Program-made: the position numbers and the translations under genes
Origin: Ferrimonas balearica DSM 9799
GTDB lineage: Bacteria; Pseudomonadota; Gammaproteobacteria; Enterobacterales; Shewanellaceae
Length of the DNA: 64,000 bases
Reading direction: 5' to 3'
Assembly: GCF_000148645.1 (NCBI RefSeq)
Contig: NC_014541.1
Coordinates: forward strand, 620,001 to 684,000
The notes under the pieces: model-generated
The model's database searches: none
Told to the model about the DNA's origin: nothing
The model's input: only the letters and a program-made list of their open reading frames with translations
In this document: positions 34,668 through 44,878 of the stretch, in pieces
How positions within the stretch are numbered: position 1 is the first letter of the stretch
Layout of the letters: every line of letters starts with the position of its first letter

Positions 34668-36863
34668 TTGATAGTAGAAAGTGAACCCTCAAATAACGCA
34701 CCTTCATCTGATGATGATGAAAATAGCCTAGAGCTTCTGGAGTTTTCTAGCGCGCGTCGAGTTCCGCTTGTCATGCAAACTGAAGTCGCGGAGTGTGGCC
34801 TGGCCTGTCTGGCGATGGTGGCGAGCTTTCATGGTTCTAAGCAAGATTTGCCTTCACTAAGGCAGCGGTTTAATACTAATCTCGTCGGTATGAACCTGCA
34901 GCAAATGATCGCTTTGGCTGATGGTTTAGGTCTTGCTAGTCGTGCACTTAAGTGTCCATTGGCAGAGGTTGGAAAACTGGCGATTCCTTGTGTGCTGCAT
35001 TGGGATATGAATCATTTTGTTGTGTTGACGGGGGTGTCCAGAACCGACATAAAGATTAACGACCCGGCGCTGGGAAAACGCCAGATGAGTCTGGCTGAGT
35101 TTAGTGAGCATTATACTGGTATTGCGCTGGAGTTAACGCCAGCGAGTAACTTCAAAAAGCAGGACCAGCGGGTGCGAATGAAATTATCGCAACTGTGGAG
35201 CAAAATCGTTGGCCTCAAGTCCGGCTTAGTCTCATTACTGCTACTTTCGATCGTACTGCAAGTTTTTGCTCTTGCTAGTCCTTACTACATGCAGTGGGTG
35301 GTGGACGAGGTGCTACTCAGCAATGATCAGCCCCTTCTCACCGTGCTTGCTATCGGCTTTAGTTTACTAGTGTTGTTCACTGTAATCTCTACTGGAGTTC
35401 GTAGCTATCTTATATTACGCCTATCTAGCATGATGAATATGCAGATGGGGGTTAACCTGTTAAGGCATCTTCTTAAGTTGCCTATGGCTTACTTCGAGAA
35501 GCGACATATAGGGGATCTAGTCTCACGTTTTGGCTCGCTGGCGCAAATTCGAGAGCGTTTGACAACGGGGCTCATTGAAACGGTTGTCGATGGGTTAATG
35601 TCGATGACCGTATTGATAATGATGTTGCTATACTCGCCTAAACTGGCTGCAGTGGTGGTAGCGGCTGTCGTTCTTTATACTTTGCTTCGGCTTGCTTTAT
35701 ACCAACCTCTCAGGCGCCAAACTGAAGAGTATATTCAAGCACAAGCCAAGGAGCAAAGTAACTTTCTCGAGAACATCCGTGGTATTCAAACAATTAAACT
35801 ATTCACCTGTGAATCGATGCGTCAGAGTCTATGGCAGAATCGATATGCCGAAGTCGTTAATAGCGAAATTCGTCTCGGAAAGTTGAAAATTAGCTTTGAT
35901 GTAATAAATAAGTTTCTCTTTGGCATTGAGAATGTAGTGGTTGTATATTTGTCCGCAACTTTGGTAATGGAAGGCCTGTTAACCGTTGGGATGATTTTTG
36001 CCTTTATCGCGTACAAAAATCAGTTTACTGATCGAATGGCGAGCTTCGTTGAGCAACTGATTCAATTTCGAATGCTAAGGTTACACCTTGAGCGGATATC
36101 AGACATTGCTCTGGCCGAAGTTGAGCCTCACCGAGAATCTCGATTATCTCTGGCGGAGGTTCTTGGCAAACTTGAGCTTAAGGGAGTGAGTTTCCGCCAT
36201 GCTGAAAACACACCTTGGATAATCCGGGATTGTAACCTTTGCGTTGAGCCGGGTGAATCCGTAGCTATCGTCGGACCGTCGGGCTGTGGCAAAACAACAC
36301 TGATTAAATTGATGCTGGGACTGCTTGAGCCGTCTGAGGGTAAGGTATTGTTGGATGGTAAGGATATTACTCAGATTGGCCTTACTGAATATCGTCGTCA
36401 AATTTCTGCTGTGATGCAAAACGACACTCTGCTATCTGGCTCGGTATTGGATAATTTGAGCTTTTTTGATCCCGAACCAAACTTGGTTAAAGTGCAGCGC
36501 TGTGCTCAACTTGCTGCCATCGACGCTGATATTAGTCGGATGCCTATGGGCTACAACACTTTAGTCGGCGACATGGGGAATCAGTTTTCAGGAGGACAGG
36601 TACAGCGTTTACTGCTAGCGCGGGCACTGTATCAGGAGCCTAAGGTGCTCTTTATGGATGAGGCAACCAGTCATTTGGATGTGCAGAACGAAATCAGCAT
36701 CGGTGAACATATTAAAGATCTTGCGATGACCCGAATCATCGTTGCACATCGGCCAGAGACCATTAAGCAAGCCGATCGGGTGATGGTGATGGATGCCGGT
36801 AAATTGTTAAGTCTCGAAGCGCTGCAAGCTTTGCATAAAGAGACATCGAACTGCCCACCTTAA
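34668..36863 (+). CDS. Peptidase-containing ABC transporter (C39, CvaB-like)
   Basis: A 731-residue exporter. C39 peptidase at about 33-160 has the nucleophile Cys43 in QTEVAECGLACLAM, His116 in DMNHFVVLTG and Asp132 in NDPALG, all present. Six membrane helices follow (about 180-470), then the ATPase with Walker A GPSGCGKTT (about 535), signature FSGGQVQR and Walker B VLFMDEATSH. It cuts double-glycine leaders and exports the cores. The start is TTG with GAGAG upstream; no better ATG comes before the peptidase core. Its GC is visibly higher than in the adaptor and peptide genes, so the island may be composite. Confidence 0.93.
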   Translation: MIVESEPSNNAPSSDDDENSLELLEFSSARRVPLVMQTEVAECGLACLAMVASFHGSKQDLPSLRQRFNTNLVGMNLQQMIALADGLGLASRALKCPLAEVGKLAIPCVLHWDMNHFVVLTGVSRTDIKINDPALGKRQMSLAEFSEHYTGIALELTPASNFKKQDQRVRMKLSQLWSKIVGLKSGLVSLLLLSIVLQVFALASPYYMQWVVDEVLLSNDQPLLTVLAIGFSLLVLFTVISTGVRSYLILRLSSMMNMQMGVNLLRHLLKLPMAYFEKRHIGDLVSRFGSLAQIRERLTTGLIETVVDGLMSMTVLIMMLLYSPKLAAVVVAAVVLYTLLRLALYQPLRRQTEEYIQAQAKEQSNFLENIRGIQTIKLFTCESMRQSLWQNRYAEVVNSEIRLGKLKISFDVINKFLFGIENVVVVYLSATLVMEGLLTVGMIFAFIAYKNQFTDRMASFVEQLIQFRMLRLHLERISDIALAEVEPHRESRLSLAEVLGKLELKGVSFRHAENTPWIIRDCNLCVEPGESVAIVGPSGCGKTTLIKLMLGLLEPSEGKVLLDGKDITQIGLTEYRRQISAVMQNDTLLSGSVLDNLSFFDPEPNLVKVQRCAQLAAIDADISRMPMGYNTLVGDMGNQFSGGQVQRLLLARALYQEPKVLFMDEATSHLDVQNEISIGEHIKDLAMTRIIVAHRPETIKQADRVMVMDAGKLLSLEALQALHKETSNCPP

Positions 36864-36903
36864 GTTGCGTTAGAGGGCAGGTAGAGAGGCCAGCCCTGAA
36901 TCT

Positions 36904-36936
36904 AAAAAAGCCCCGCATTGCGGGGCTTTTTTTGTC
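36904..36936. terminator. Bidirectional terminator after metK and the island ABC gene
   Basis: GCCCCGC/GCGGGGC stem with A and T runs. It lies between the convergent island ABC gene and metK and may end both transcripts. Confidence 0.9.
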
Positions 36937-37037
36937 GGCGAGGCGGGTCTTACAGACCGGCGTCGGCGCGCAGGGCTTCAGCTTTATCGGTTTGTTCCCA
37001 CGGGAACTCAACGCGGCCGAAGTGACCGTAGGAGGCG
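36904..37037. repeat. Right direct repeat of the metK island (134 bp)
   Basis: Partner of 32177-32310. It covers the metK terminator and the last 28 codons and stop of the intact metK. The match ends at 37037, within the coding region. Confidence 0.97.
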
Positions 37038-38101
37038 GTCGGCTGGTAGATCGGGCGCTCCAGGTGCAGCATCTGGATCAGGCCGTACGGACGCAGGTCA
37101 AAGTGCTTGCGTACCAGCGCGATCAGGGTGTCTTCCGGCAGTTTGCCAGTGCCGAAGGTTTCGATGCTGATGGAGGTCGGCTCAGCCACACCAATGGCGT
37201 AGGAAACCTGGATCTCACAGCGGTCGGCCAGGCCGGCAGCGACGATGTTCTTGGCAACGTAGCGGGTGGCGTAGGCGGCAGAACGGTCCACTTTGGACGG
37301 ATCTTTACCGGAGAACGCACCACCACCGTGACGAGCCATACCGCCGTAGGTGTCTACGATGATCTTACGGCCAGTCAGACCACAGTCACCCATCGGGCCA
37401 CCGATAACGAAACGGCCGGTCGGGTTGATGTGGAACTTGGTGTCTTTGGTGATCCACTCAGCCGGCAGTACCGGCTTGATGATGGTTTCCATCACGCCTT
37501 CACGCAGGTCTTCGGTGGACACGCTGTCGCAGTGCTGGGTGGACAGTACTACGGCGTCGATGCCAGCGATCTTGCCATCTTCGTAGGCGAAAGTGACCTG
37601 AGACTTGGCGTCCGGACGCAGCCACGGCAGGGTGCCGTTCTTGCGCACTTCAGCCTGACGCTTCACCAGACGGTGGGAGTAGGTGATCGGCGCCGGCATC
37701 AGCACGTCGGTTTCGTTGCTGGCGTAGCCGAACATCAGGCCCTGGTCACCAGCACCCTGCTCACGCGGGTCAGCGCGGTCAACGCCCTGGTTGATGTCCG
37801 GGGACTGTTTGCCGATGGCAGACAGAACGGCGCAGGAGTTGGCATCAAAGCCCATGTCGGAGTGGGTGTAACCAATCTCGCGAACGGTTTGACGGGTGAT
37901 CTCTTCGATATCGACCCAGGCGGAGGTGGTGATCTCACCGCCGACCATGACCATGCCGGTCTTTACGTAGGTTTCACAGGCCACGCGGGCTTTCGGGTCT
38001 TGAGCCAGGATGGCGTCGAGCACCGCGTCGGAGATCTGATCCGCAATTTTATCGGGATGACCTTCGGACACCGACTCGGAGGTGAACAGGTGACGTGCCA
38101 T
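36950..38101 (-). CDS. metK: S-adenosylmethionine synthetase
   Basis: A 383-residue enzyme with the N-terminal [32 protein letters not shown] and the C-terminal [19 protein letters not shown] region. It makes SAM from methionine and ATP. Length and all motifs are intact in spite of the island at its 3' end. The last 28 codons belong to the direct repeat and may have come with the element. Upstream lies a tandem of MetJ-box-like octamers. Confidence 0.97.
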   Translation of the reverse strand: MARHLFTSESVSEGHPDKIADQISDAVLDAILAQDPKARVACETYVKTGMVMVGGEITTSAWVDIEEITRQTVREIGYTHSDMGFDANSCAVLSAIGKQSPDINQGVDRADPREQGAGDQGLMFGYASNETDVLMPAPITYSHRLVKRQAEVRKNGTLPWLRPDAKSQVTFAYEDGKIAGIDAVVLSTQHCDSVSTEDLREGVMETIIKPVLPAEWITKDTKFHINPTGRFVIGGPMGDCGLTGRKIIVDTYGGMARHGGGAFSGKDPSKVDRSAAYATRYVAKNIVAAGLADRCEIQVSYAIGVAEPTSISIETFGTGKLPEDTLIALVRKHFDLRPYGLIQMLHLERPIYQPTASYGHFGRVEFPWEQTDKAEALRADAGL

Positions 38102-38131
38102 AGGGAAATTCTCTCGTCTATCTATACTGAA

Positions 38132-38163
38132 AAACGTGTAGAGGCTTCTACATCTGGACGGCT
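38132..38163 (-). promoter_or_regulatory. Candidate MetJ operator upstream of metK (four tandem octamers)
   Basis: Four contiguous octamers match the met box AGACGTCT at 6, 5, 5 and 6 of 8 positions (plus-strand reading AAACGTGT, AGAGGCTT, CTACATCT, GGACGGCT). They lie 31-62 bases upstream of the metK start. Tandem array and position fit MetJ, the SAM-responsive repressor of metK. No metJ gene is in the window. Confidence 0.5.
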
Positions 38164-38347
38164 ATTCTATGGATTTTTCATTCCAATACCAGTGCGGCGG
38201 ATCAAAACTTCGTGACTCCGCTGGAAAGCGCGTGTCGGAATGACAGTTTAGACTGTGTTTGAGTCGGTGGATTTTGCCCCACAAAGGGGGTATAACTGCG
38301 CGCCTCGGCGTCAGGCCGACAAGTACTGAGTTCAATTTTGAGGCTTT

Positions 38348-38393
38348 ATGGTTCTAGAGGCATAAGCCGTGTGGCGCGTTCGCACCGCACGGC
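38348..38393 (+). promoter_or_regulatory. Five-codon open frame and strong hairpin in the speE leader
   Basis: ATG GTT CTA GAG GCA TAA follows a TGAGG site. Its stop is followed directly by an 11-bp stem GCCGTGTGGCG/CACCGCACGGC (one mismatch, six-base loop, 38366-38393). This is about 190 bases upstream of the speE ATG. It may be a leader for translational or transcriptional control of the polyamine genes. Only the sequence layout is seen. Confidence 0.4.
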
Positions 38394-38586
38394 AACGGAT
38401 GAATATGACGATGTTTGCTCAATTTTACCCCCCCCTCTCGGGAGGATGGCGCCCGCCGTCCGCCTGCACCACACTCTCTCATTGTACCCCTGACTTGTCT
38501 GGAACCGCCGACGCGGCCGGAGTGTTCCCTGCTGTCACTGTGACCCATTACCGCCCCCAAGGGCGGCAGTTAGGAGTAGAAAAACA

Positions 38587-39447
38587 ATGAGCGATAACCG
38601 CTACCTGGAAACCCTGTACCCCTCTTATGGCCAGTCGTTTGCGATGGAAGAAGTGCTCTTCCGTGCGCCGACTGAACATCAGGAACTGATCATCTTTAAA
38701 AATGAACGGTTCGGACGGGTAATGGCTCTGGATGGTGTTATCCAGACCACCGAGGCGGATGAGTTCATCTACCATGAGATGCTGACTCATGTGCCGATTC
38801 TGGCTCACGGCAACGCCAAGCGCGTGCTGATCATCGGTGGTGGTGACGGCGGTATCCTGCGTGAGGTGCTGCGCCACGAGTCCGTAGAGCACGTGACCCA
38901 GGTGGAGATCGATGATCAGGTCATCGAGATGTGCAAACAGTACCTGCCGAACCACAGCAATGGTGCCTTCGATAATCCGCGCGCCCACATCGTTATCGAC
39001 GATGGCAAAGCGTTCGTGATGAACTGCACCGAGAAGTTCGACGTCATTATCTCCGATTGCACCGACCCGATCGGGCCGGGCGAAGCGCTGTTTGAGTCTG
39101 ACTTCTACCGTGGCTGCAAAAACTGCCTGACCGAAGGCGGTGTGTTTGTGGCCCAGAACGGCGTGCCCTTTATGCAGCCGGATGAAGCGGAAACCACCAA
39201 GGCGCGCCTCAAGCCGTTCTTTGCTGACCGCACCTTCTACTGTGCACCGGTACCGACCTACATCGGCGGCGTGATGTCCCTGGCCTGGGCCTCCGACAAC
39301 GCCGAACTGCGCCAGCTGTCCAGTGAAGTGATTGCTGAGCGTTTTGCCAAGGCTGGTTTCAAGACCCGTTACTACACCCCCGCGGTGCACACTGGCGCCT
39401 TCGCGCTGCCCCAATTCCTGATCGACCGCCTCGACGCGGTGGAATAA
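38587..39447 (+). CDS. speE: Spermidine synthase (polyamine aminopropyltransferase)
   Basis: A 286-residue enzyme. SAM-fold motifs are present: [18 protein letters not shown], then [16 protein letters not shown] and the active-site [15 protein letters not shown]. It transfers an aminopropyl group from decarboxylated SAM to putrescine. It sits next to speA and close to metK, whose SAM is the source of the aminopropyl donor. AGGAG lies before the ATG. No speD is seen in the window. Confidence 0.95.
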   Translation: MSDNRYLETLYPSYGQSFAMEEVLFRAPTEHQELIIFKNERFGRVMALDGVIQTTEADEFIYHEMLTHVPILAHGNAKRVLIIGGGDGGILREVLRHESVEHVTQVEIDDQVIEMCKQYLPNHSNGAFDNPRAHIVIDDGKAFVMNCTEKFDVIISDCTDPIGPGEALFESDFYRGCKNCLTEGGVFVAQNGVPFMQPDEAETTKARLKPFFADRTFYCAPVPTYIGGVMSLAWASDNAELRQLSSEVIAERFAKAGFKTRYYTPAVHTGAFALPQFLIDRLDAVE

Positions 39448-39462
39448 CTGAGGTTTCCGGCA

Positions 39463-41364
<1,902 letters not shown>

Positions 41365-41381
41365 GCGTCGTCGCGCAAATG

Positions 41382-41409
41382 AAAAAGGCCCCGAATGGGG
41401 CCTTTTTTT
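41382..41409 (+). terminator. Terminator of the speE-speA operon
   Basis: GGCCCC/GGGGCC stem, loop GAAT, flanked by A and T runs. Confidence 0.9.
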
Positions 41410-41517
41410 GTATCAGGAGCTGGCGATAGCTATTGGTGGCTTGGCTTAAGAATCGACAGGCGAAAGCCACGCTACCATTCGAACCAAGCCGAACGGGGTT
41501 GTGATAACCGCAGGCAC

Positions 41518-41544
41518 AAAAAAGCCACCGTCATAACGGTGGCT
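41518..41544 (-). terminator. Second minus-strand terminator below the enolase-superfamily gene
   Basis: GCCACCGT/ACGGTGGC stem followed on the minus strand by six T. It is 50 bp downstream of another minus-strand terminator. Confidence 0.75.
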
Positions 41545-41595
41545 GAGGGCCGACTGTGCGCCCGGGGGCTAACTCGCTGGCGCAACGTCTGACAC

Positions 41596-41624
41596 AAAAA
41601 ACGCCCCCCGAAGGACGGGGGGCG
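41596..41624 (-). terminator. Terminator of the enolase-superfamily gene
   Basis: CGCCCCCCG/CGGGGGGCG stem with a five-base loop and six T on the minus strand, ten bases after the stop codon. Confidence 0.92.
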
Positions 41625-41633
41625 CAAGGGCGA

Positions 41634-42755
41634 TCAGTTGACCCGGTACTTGGCGATCAGCGCTTCATCCAGCACCACGCCCAGGCCCGGCTGGTCCGGT
41701 ACGGCCACGAAGCCGTTGTCGAACTGCAGCTGGTTCTTCACCAGGCTGGTGAACAGCGGGCTGCTGCTCTGGGAGAACTCCATCAGGGTGCCGTGCTCAC
41801 AGGCCGCCAGGAAGTGAACGGACGCCGCCAGCAGGATACCGGTGCTGAACCCGTGCGGGATCAGCTGGGTGCCGTGCAGTTGGGCGATGTCGTAGATCTT
41901 CTTCATCTCGGTGATGCCGCCACAGCGGGTGATGTCCGGCTGCACGATGTCGGCATTGGACTTGGTGATGAACTCCTGGAACTCGTAGCGAGTGGTCAGG
42001 GACTCACCGCCCGCGATCTTCTGGGACACCTGGCGGGTCAGCTTGTTGTAGCTGACCAGGCTGTCGGCCAGCACCGGCTCTTCGATCCAGTTGAGGTTAA
42101 ACGCTTCCAGACGCTTGGCCATCATGGCGGAGTGACCACAGGTGTGCCACTTGGAGGCGAGGTCGATCTGAACCTCCATCTCCGGGCCCGCCGCTTCGCG
42201 CACCGCTTTGACGATTTGGTAGTCGGTGTCCGGGTCGTCACCCAGAATGCCACCGCCGAACTTGATGCTGGTGAAGCCCTGGTCTTTCAGACCCTGCACG
42301 ATCGCCTTGTTGTCTTCCGGCTTGTCGGCCGGAATAAAGGTGCCGTAGCAGCGGATCTTCTCACGGTACTTACCGCCCAGCAGGGTGTGCAGCGGTACGC
42401 CGTAGAACTGACCGGCGATGTCCCACAGGGCGATGTCGATGGCGCTGATGGCATGGATGCCCGCACCGCGACGGCCCACGTAGTTGGAGCCCCAGTACAT
42501 CTTGTTCCACAGGCGCTCGATCTCCAGCGGATTTTCACCGATCAGCAGGCGCTTGAGGCCATTGCAGTAGAAGTTGGTCTGCGGCGCGTCGATGCAGGCC
42601 TGCACCACCAGCGGGCTGGTGTCGGCTTCACCGACACCGACGATGCCCTTGTCGGTGTGCACTTTCACGATCACCGCGTCTTCGCCCCACTCACACTCCG
42701 CGTCCATGGCCGGAACGCGCAGGTGAATCACTTCGATATCCGTAATTTTCAACAT
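41634..42755 (-). CDS. Enolase-superfamily (mandelate racemase type) enzyme, probable sugar-acid dehydratase
   Basis: A 373-residue protein with the MR/MLE capping domain (about 1-120) and barrel. Metal and catalytic positions are visible: Lys in TSIKFGGG, Asp in VQIDLASKWH, Glu in NWIEEPV and AGGESL, and a Asp-His pair in VQPDITRCGG and IPHGFSTGI. The Lys/His pattern fits acid-sugar dehydratases, but betaine epimerases of this superfamily also exist. It is 15 bp after the BCCT gene, so transporter and enzyme share an operon. Exact substrate unknown. Confidence 0.85.
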   Translation of the reverse strand: MLKITDIEVIHLRVPAMDAECEWGEDAVIVKVHTDKGIVGVGEADTSPLVVQACIDAPQTNFYCNGLKRLLIGENPLEIERLWNKMYWGSNYVGRRGAGIHAISAIDIALWDIAGQFYGVPLHTLLGGKYREKIRCYGTFIPADKPEDNKAIVQGLKDQGFTSIKFGGGILGDDPDTDYQIVKAVREAAGPEMEVQIDLASKWHTCGHSAMMAKRLEAFNLNWIEEPVLADSLVSYNKLTRQVSQKIAGGESLTTRYEFQEFITKSNADIVQPDITRCGGITEMKKIYDIAQLHGTQLIPHGFSTGILLAASVHFLAACEHGTLMEFSQSSSPLFTSLVKNQLQFDNGFVAVPDQPGLGVVLDEALIAKYRVN

Positions 42756-42770
42756 GGTCAGGCTCCCGGC

Positions 42771-44345
42771 TTATTGCTCGAACTTGTGGTTGGAAAGGAA
42801 CTTCTTCAGGCCCACCAGGCACAGCAGCAGAACCACGACGAAGGGGGCGGCGGTCAGGGTTACCGCGGTTTTCAGGGTGTCCAGAGAGGCGTTGATGTAG
42901 AGCATCGCCAGCGGCAGCAGACTCAGCATCACACACCAGAACACGCGCAGGCCGCGGGTCGGATCCTGGCCCTGTTTCAGGTTCTTGGTGCTTACCGCAG
43001 CCACGGTGTAGGCGGTGGCGTCCAGATGAGAAGCCAGGAACACCATCATCAGCACGAAGTAGAACACGGACAGCAGGGTGCCGAACGGCAGGTTGGCGAT
43101 CAGCTGGGCTACGGCGATGTCACCGCTGGCGGTGGTCAGCAGTTCCGGCGCGTTGATGATGCCGGAATTGAACATGTCGACGGAGTAACCGGTCAGGGCG
43201 CTGAAGAAGAACCAGCAACCGGCACAGCCACCGGCGATCAGGCCGAAGATCACCTGGCGCAGGGTACGACCCTTGGAGATGCGGGTGACGAAGATCGCCA
43301 CACCCGGGGTGTAGGTGATCCAGTACAGCCAGTAGAACACGGTCCAGTCTTTGTTAAAGGTGCCTTCGTTGGTGGCGTCGGTGAACAGGCTCATCTCAAC
43401 GAAGTTGGTCAGGGTCAGGCCCAGGGAGTTAACAAAGAAATCCAGGATGAAGGAGGTGTCGCCCAGAACCAGCACGATCATGGCGAACACAAAGCACATG
43501 CCACAGGCGGCGTGGGCGATCTTCTGCAGACCCTCAGCGATGCCGATGTAGGAGCTCAGGGTAAAGGTCAGGGTGATCAGCGCCAGCAGCACGGTCTTCA
43601 GCAGGAAGGTGTTCTCGATGCCCATCAGTGAGGCGAAACCGGTGGAGACGGTGTTCACGGTCACGGTGGTGGTCAGCACCAGGCCGCCGAAGGTGGCGAA
43701 CAGGAAGATCAGATCCAGCGCGCGGCCGATGATGCGGCTGCTGTTGCTGTCCTCTTTCAGGCCGAGAATGGACACGACCAGGGAGGAGAGGTTCAGGCCT
43801 TTGGCACGGTTAACGTGGAAGTGGTACGCCATGGCGATGGAGGCCAGCGCGTAGATCGCCCACGGGGTGATGCCCCAGTGGAACAGCACGTAAGAGAGGC
43901 TGGTGCGCAGGGCTTCATTGGTCTGGCCCGGGATGTTCAGGCCGATGCCGTTGTAGTAGTACGCCCACTCCATAAAGGCCCAGTACATGGTGGCGGAGCC
44001 CAGACCGGCACAGATGAACATGAACAACCAGCTCATGTTGGAGTATTCCGGGGCCCCTTCGCCCAGCTTGATGTCGCCGAAGCGGCTCATGCCGACAAAG
44101 AACACGGTACACACAGCGGTGAAGGCGAACAGCTGGATCAGCGAGCCTACGTTGTTGGTCAGGGCGGTGAACATCGCCTTGCCGGTGGCCTGAGATTGCT
44201 CAGGGTAGAACACCAGCATCATAACTACGGCAAAAACAAACACCAGGCTGATGCTGATGAGGGTCTTATCGTTTTGAATTACGCCTTTGTTGTCGGCGGG
44301 CGGCACCGCTTGGGTGGCGGCCGGTGAAGCGGCTACGTCAGTCAC
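42771..44345 (-). CDS. BCCT-family transporter
   Basis: From the GTG at 44345 (VTDVAASPAATQ) the product is 524 residues with 12 helices. The BCCT signature is seen as DWTVFYWLYWI, and SWLFMFICAGLGSATMYW is the family helix-4 type segment. BCCT carriers take up betaine, carnitine, choline or similar compounds with Na+ or H+. GAGGAA is seven bases before the GTG. Coupling to an enolase-superfamily enzyme and a UxaA-type dehydratase is unusual for this family. A hairpin with five T lies just upstream. Confidence 0.9.
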   Translation of the reverse strand: MTDVAASPAATQAVPPADNKGVIQNDKTLISISLVFVFAVVMMLVFYPEQSQATGKAMFTALTNNVGSLIQLFAFTAVCTVFFVGMSRFGDIKLGEGAPEYSNMSWLFMFICAGLGSATMYWAFMEWAYYYNGIGLNIPGQTNEALRTSLSYVLFHWGITPWAIYALASIAMAYHFHVNRAKGLNLSSLVVSILGLKEDSNSSRIIGRALDLIFLFATFGGLVLTTTVTVNTVSTGFASLMGIENTFLLKTVLLALITLTFTLSSYIGIAEGLQKIAHAACGMCFVFAMIVLVLGDTSFILDFFVNSLGLTLTNFVEMSLFTDATNEGTFNKDWTVFYWLYWITYTPGVAIFVTRISKGRTLRQVIFGLIAGGCAGCWFFFSALTGYSVDMFNSGIINAPELLTTASGDIAVAQLIANLPFGTLLSVFYFVLMMVFLASHLDATAYTVAAVSTKNLKQGQDPTRGLRVFWCVMLSLLPLAMLYINASLDTLKTAVTLTAAPFVVVLLLCLVGLKKFLSNHKFEQ

Positions 44346-44364
44346 AACTGCATTCCTCAGTAAG

Positions 44365-44390
44365 AAAAAGCCTACCCTCGTGGGGTAGCC
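44365..44390 (-). terminator. Terminator-like hairpin in the BCCT leader (possible attenuator)
   Basis: On the minus strand GGCTACCC pairs with GGGTAGGC, with one mispaired base, around a short loop and runs into five T. It ends 20 bases before the GTG start of the BCCT gene and there is no gene upstream on this strand, so it may control read-through. Confidence 0.5.
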
Positions 44391-44847
44391 AATAAGCGTG
44401 AAGCTCGATTGGCGCGGATTCTCAGCCAGCCCCGGACTTTCCAACAGCAATAAATCCTTATTCAGCAATTACGTGGCGTTATGGATGGGCGCCAAATCAG
44501 TCAAAAAGTGGACGGATCCATTTTCAAATGCGCGCAATTGCCGTGGATTGATAAGCGGGTGGCGGGAGTGTAGAGGGCTGGCATAACGCTGAAATGCCTC
44601 TGAAACCCCCGCCATTTCAGGGTTTGCGATTTTCGCGGCGCGGCATTTTGGCGACCTGACGAGAAAAAGGACAGCCTTTTTCACCTGAATATCCCTCAGG
44701 CGAACTGGGCGAGGGCATGGATGAGCGAACCTGATGCGAATGCGCGAAAACGCCAGGCCGGTCACGATTCGCGATTGTCGTTGGTTTGGGGAATATCGCG
44801 GCATGATCGTGATCGCATTTTTGTGGGCGGGGGTCGGGTAAAAAGTC

Positions 44848-44862
44848 GATTGTCCGACAATC
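44848..44862. promoter_or_regulatory. 15-bp palindromic operator, likely GntR/FCD type
   Basis: Seven-base arms GATTGTC and GACAATC surround a single C, a dyad of the TTGTC-N-GACAA kind bound by FCD-type GntR regulators. It lies 16 bases before the ATG of the uxaA-like gene, so a bound protein would block transcription. An FCD regulator is encoded at 47525-48166. Confidence 0.65.
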
Positions 44863-44878
44863 CTGGGTAATCGAATCC

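Larger units (their letters stand above)
32177..37037. mobile_element. Integrated microcin-type island at the 3' end of metK
   Basis: About 4.7 kb of AT-rich DNA lies between two 134-bp copies of the metK 3' end. It interrupts a formerly simple convergent pair (MFS gene and metK sharing one terminator). Cargo, all on the plus strand: HlyD-type adaptor, three double-glycine peptides, a small membrane protein, and a peptidase-ABC transporter. No integrase, transposase or tRNA is inside. The layout looks like site-specific integration at a gene end that restores the gene, or homologous recombination through metK. Excision by recombination between the repeats should leave one intact metK. Confidence 0.85.
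38102..38586. other. metK/speE intergenic region (485 bp)
   Basis: Holds the metK control region on the minus strand (octamers at 38132-38163) and the speE leader on the plus strand: a TATAAC box near 38291, a five-codon open frame at 38348-38365, an 11-bp hairpin at 38366-38393, a C-rich stretch, and a small CCGCCC/GGGCGG hairpin just before the speE ribosome site. No longer gene is supported. Confidence 0.6.
44346..44878. other. BCCT/uxaA divergent intergenic region (533 bp)
   Basis: A 15-bp palindrome GATTGTC-C-GACAATC stands at 44848-44862, and a terminator-like hairpin at 44365-44390 lies on the minus strand. Other small dyads are AAAAAGG/CCTTTTT at about 44672-44691 and CTGAAA/TTTCAG at about 44590-44625. 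No gene is supported in it. Transcripts in both directions must start here. Confidence 0.55.
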
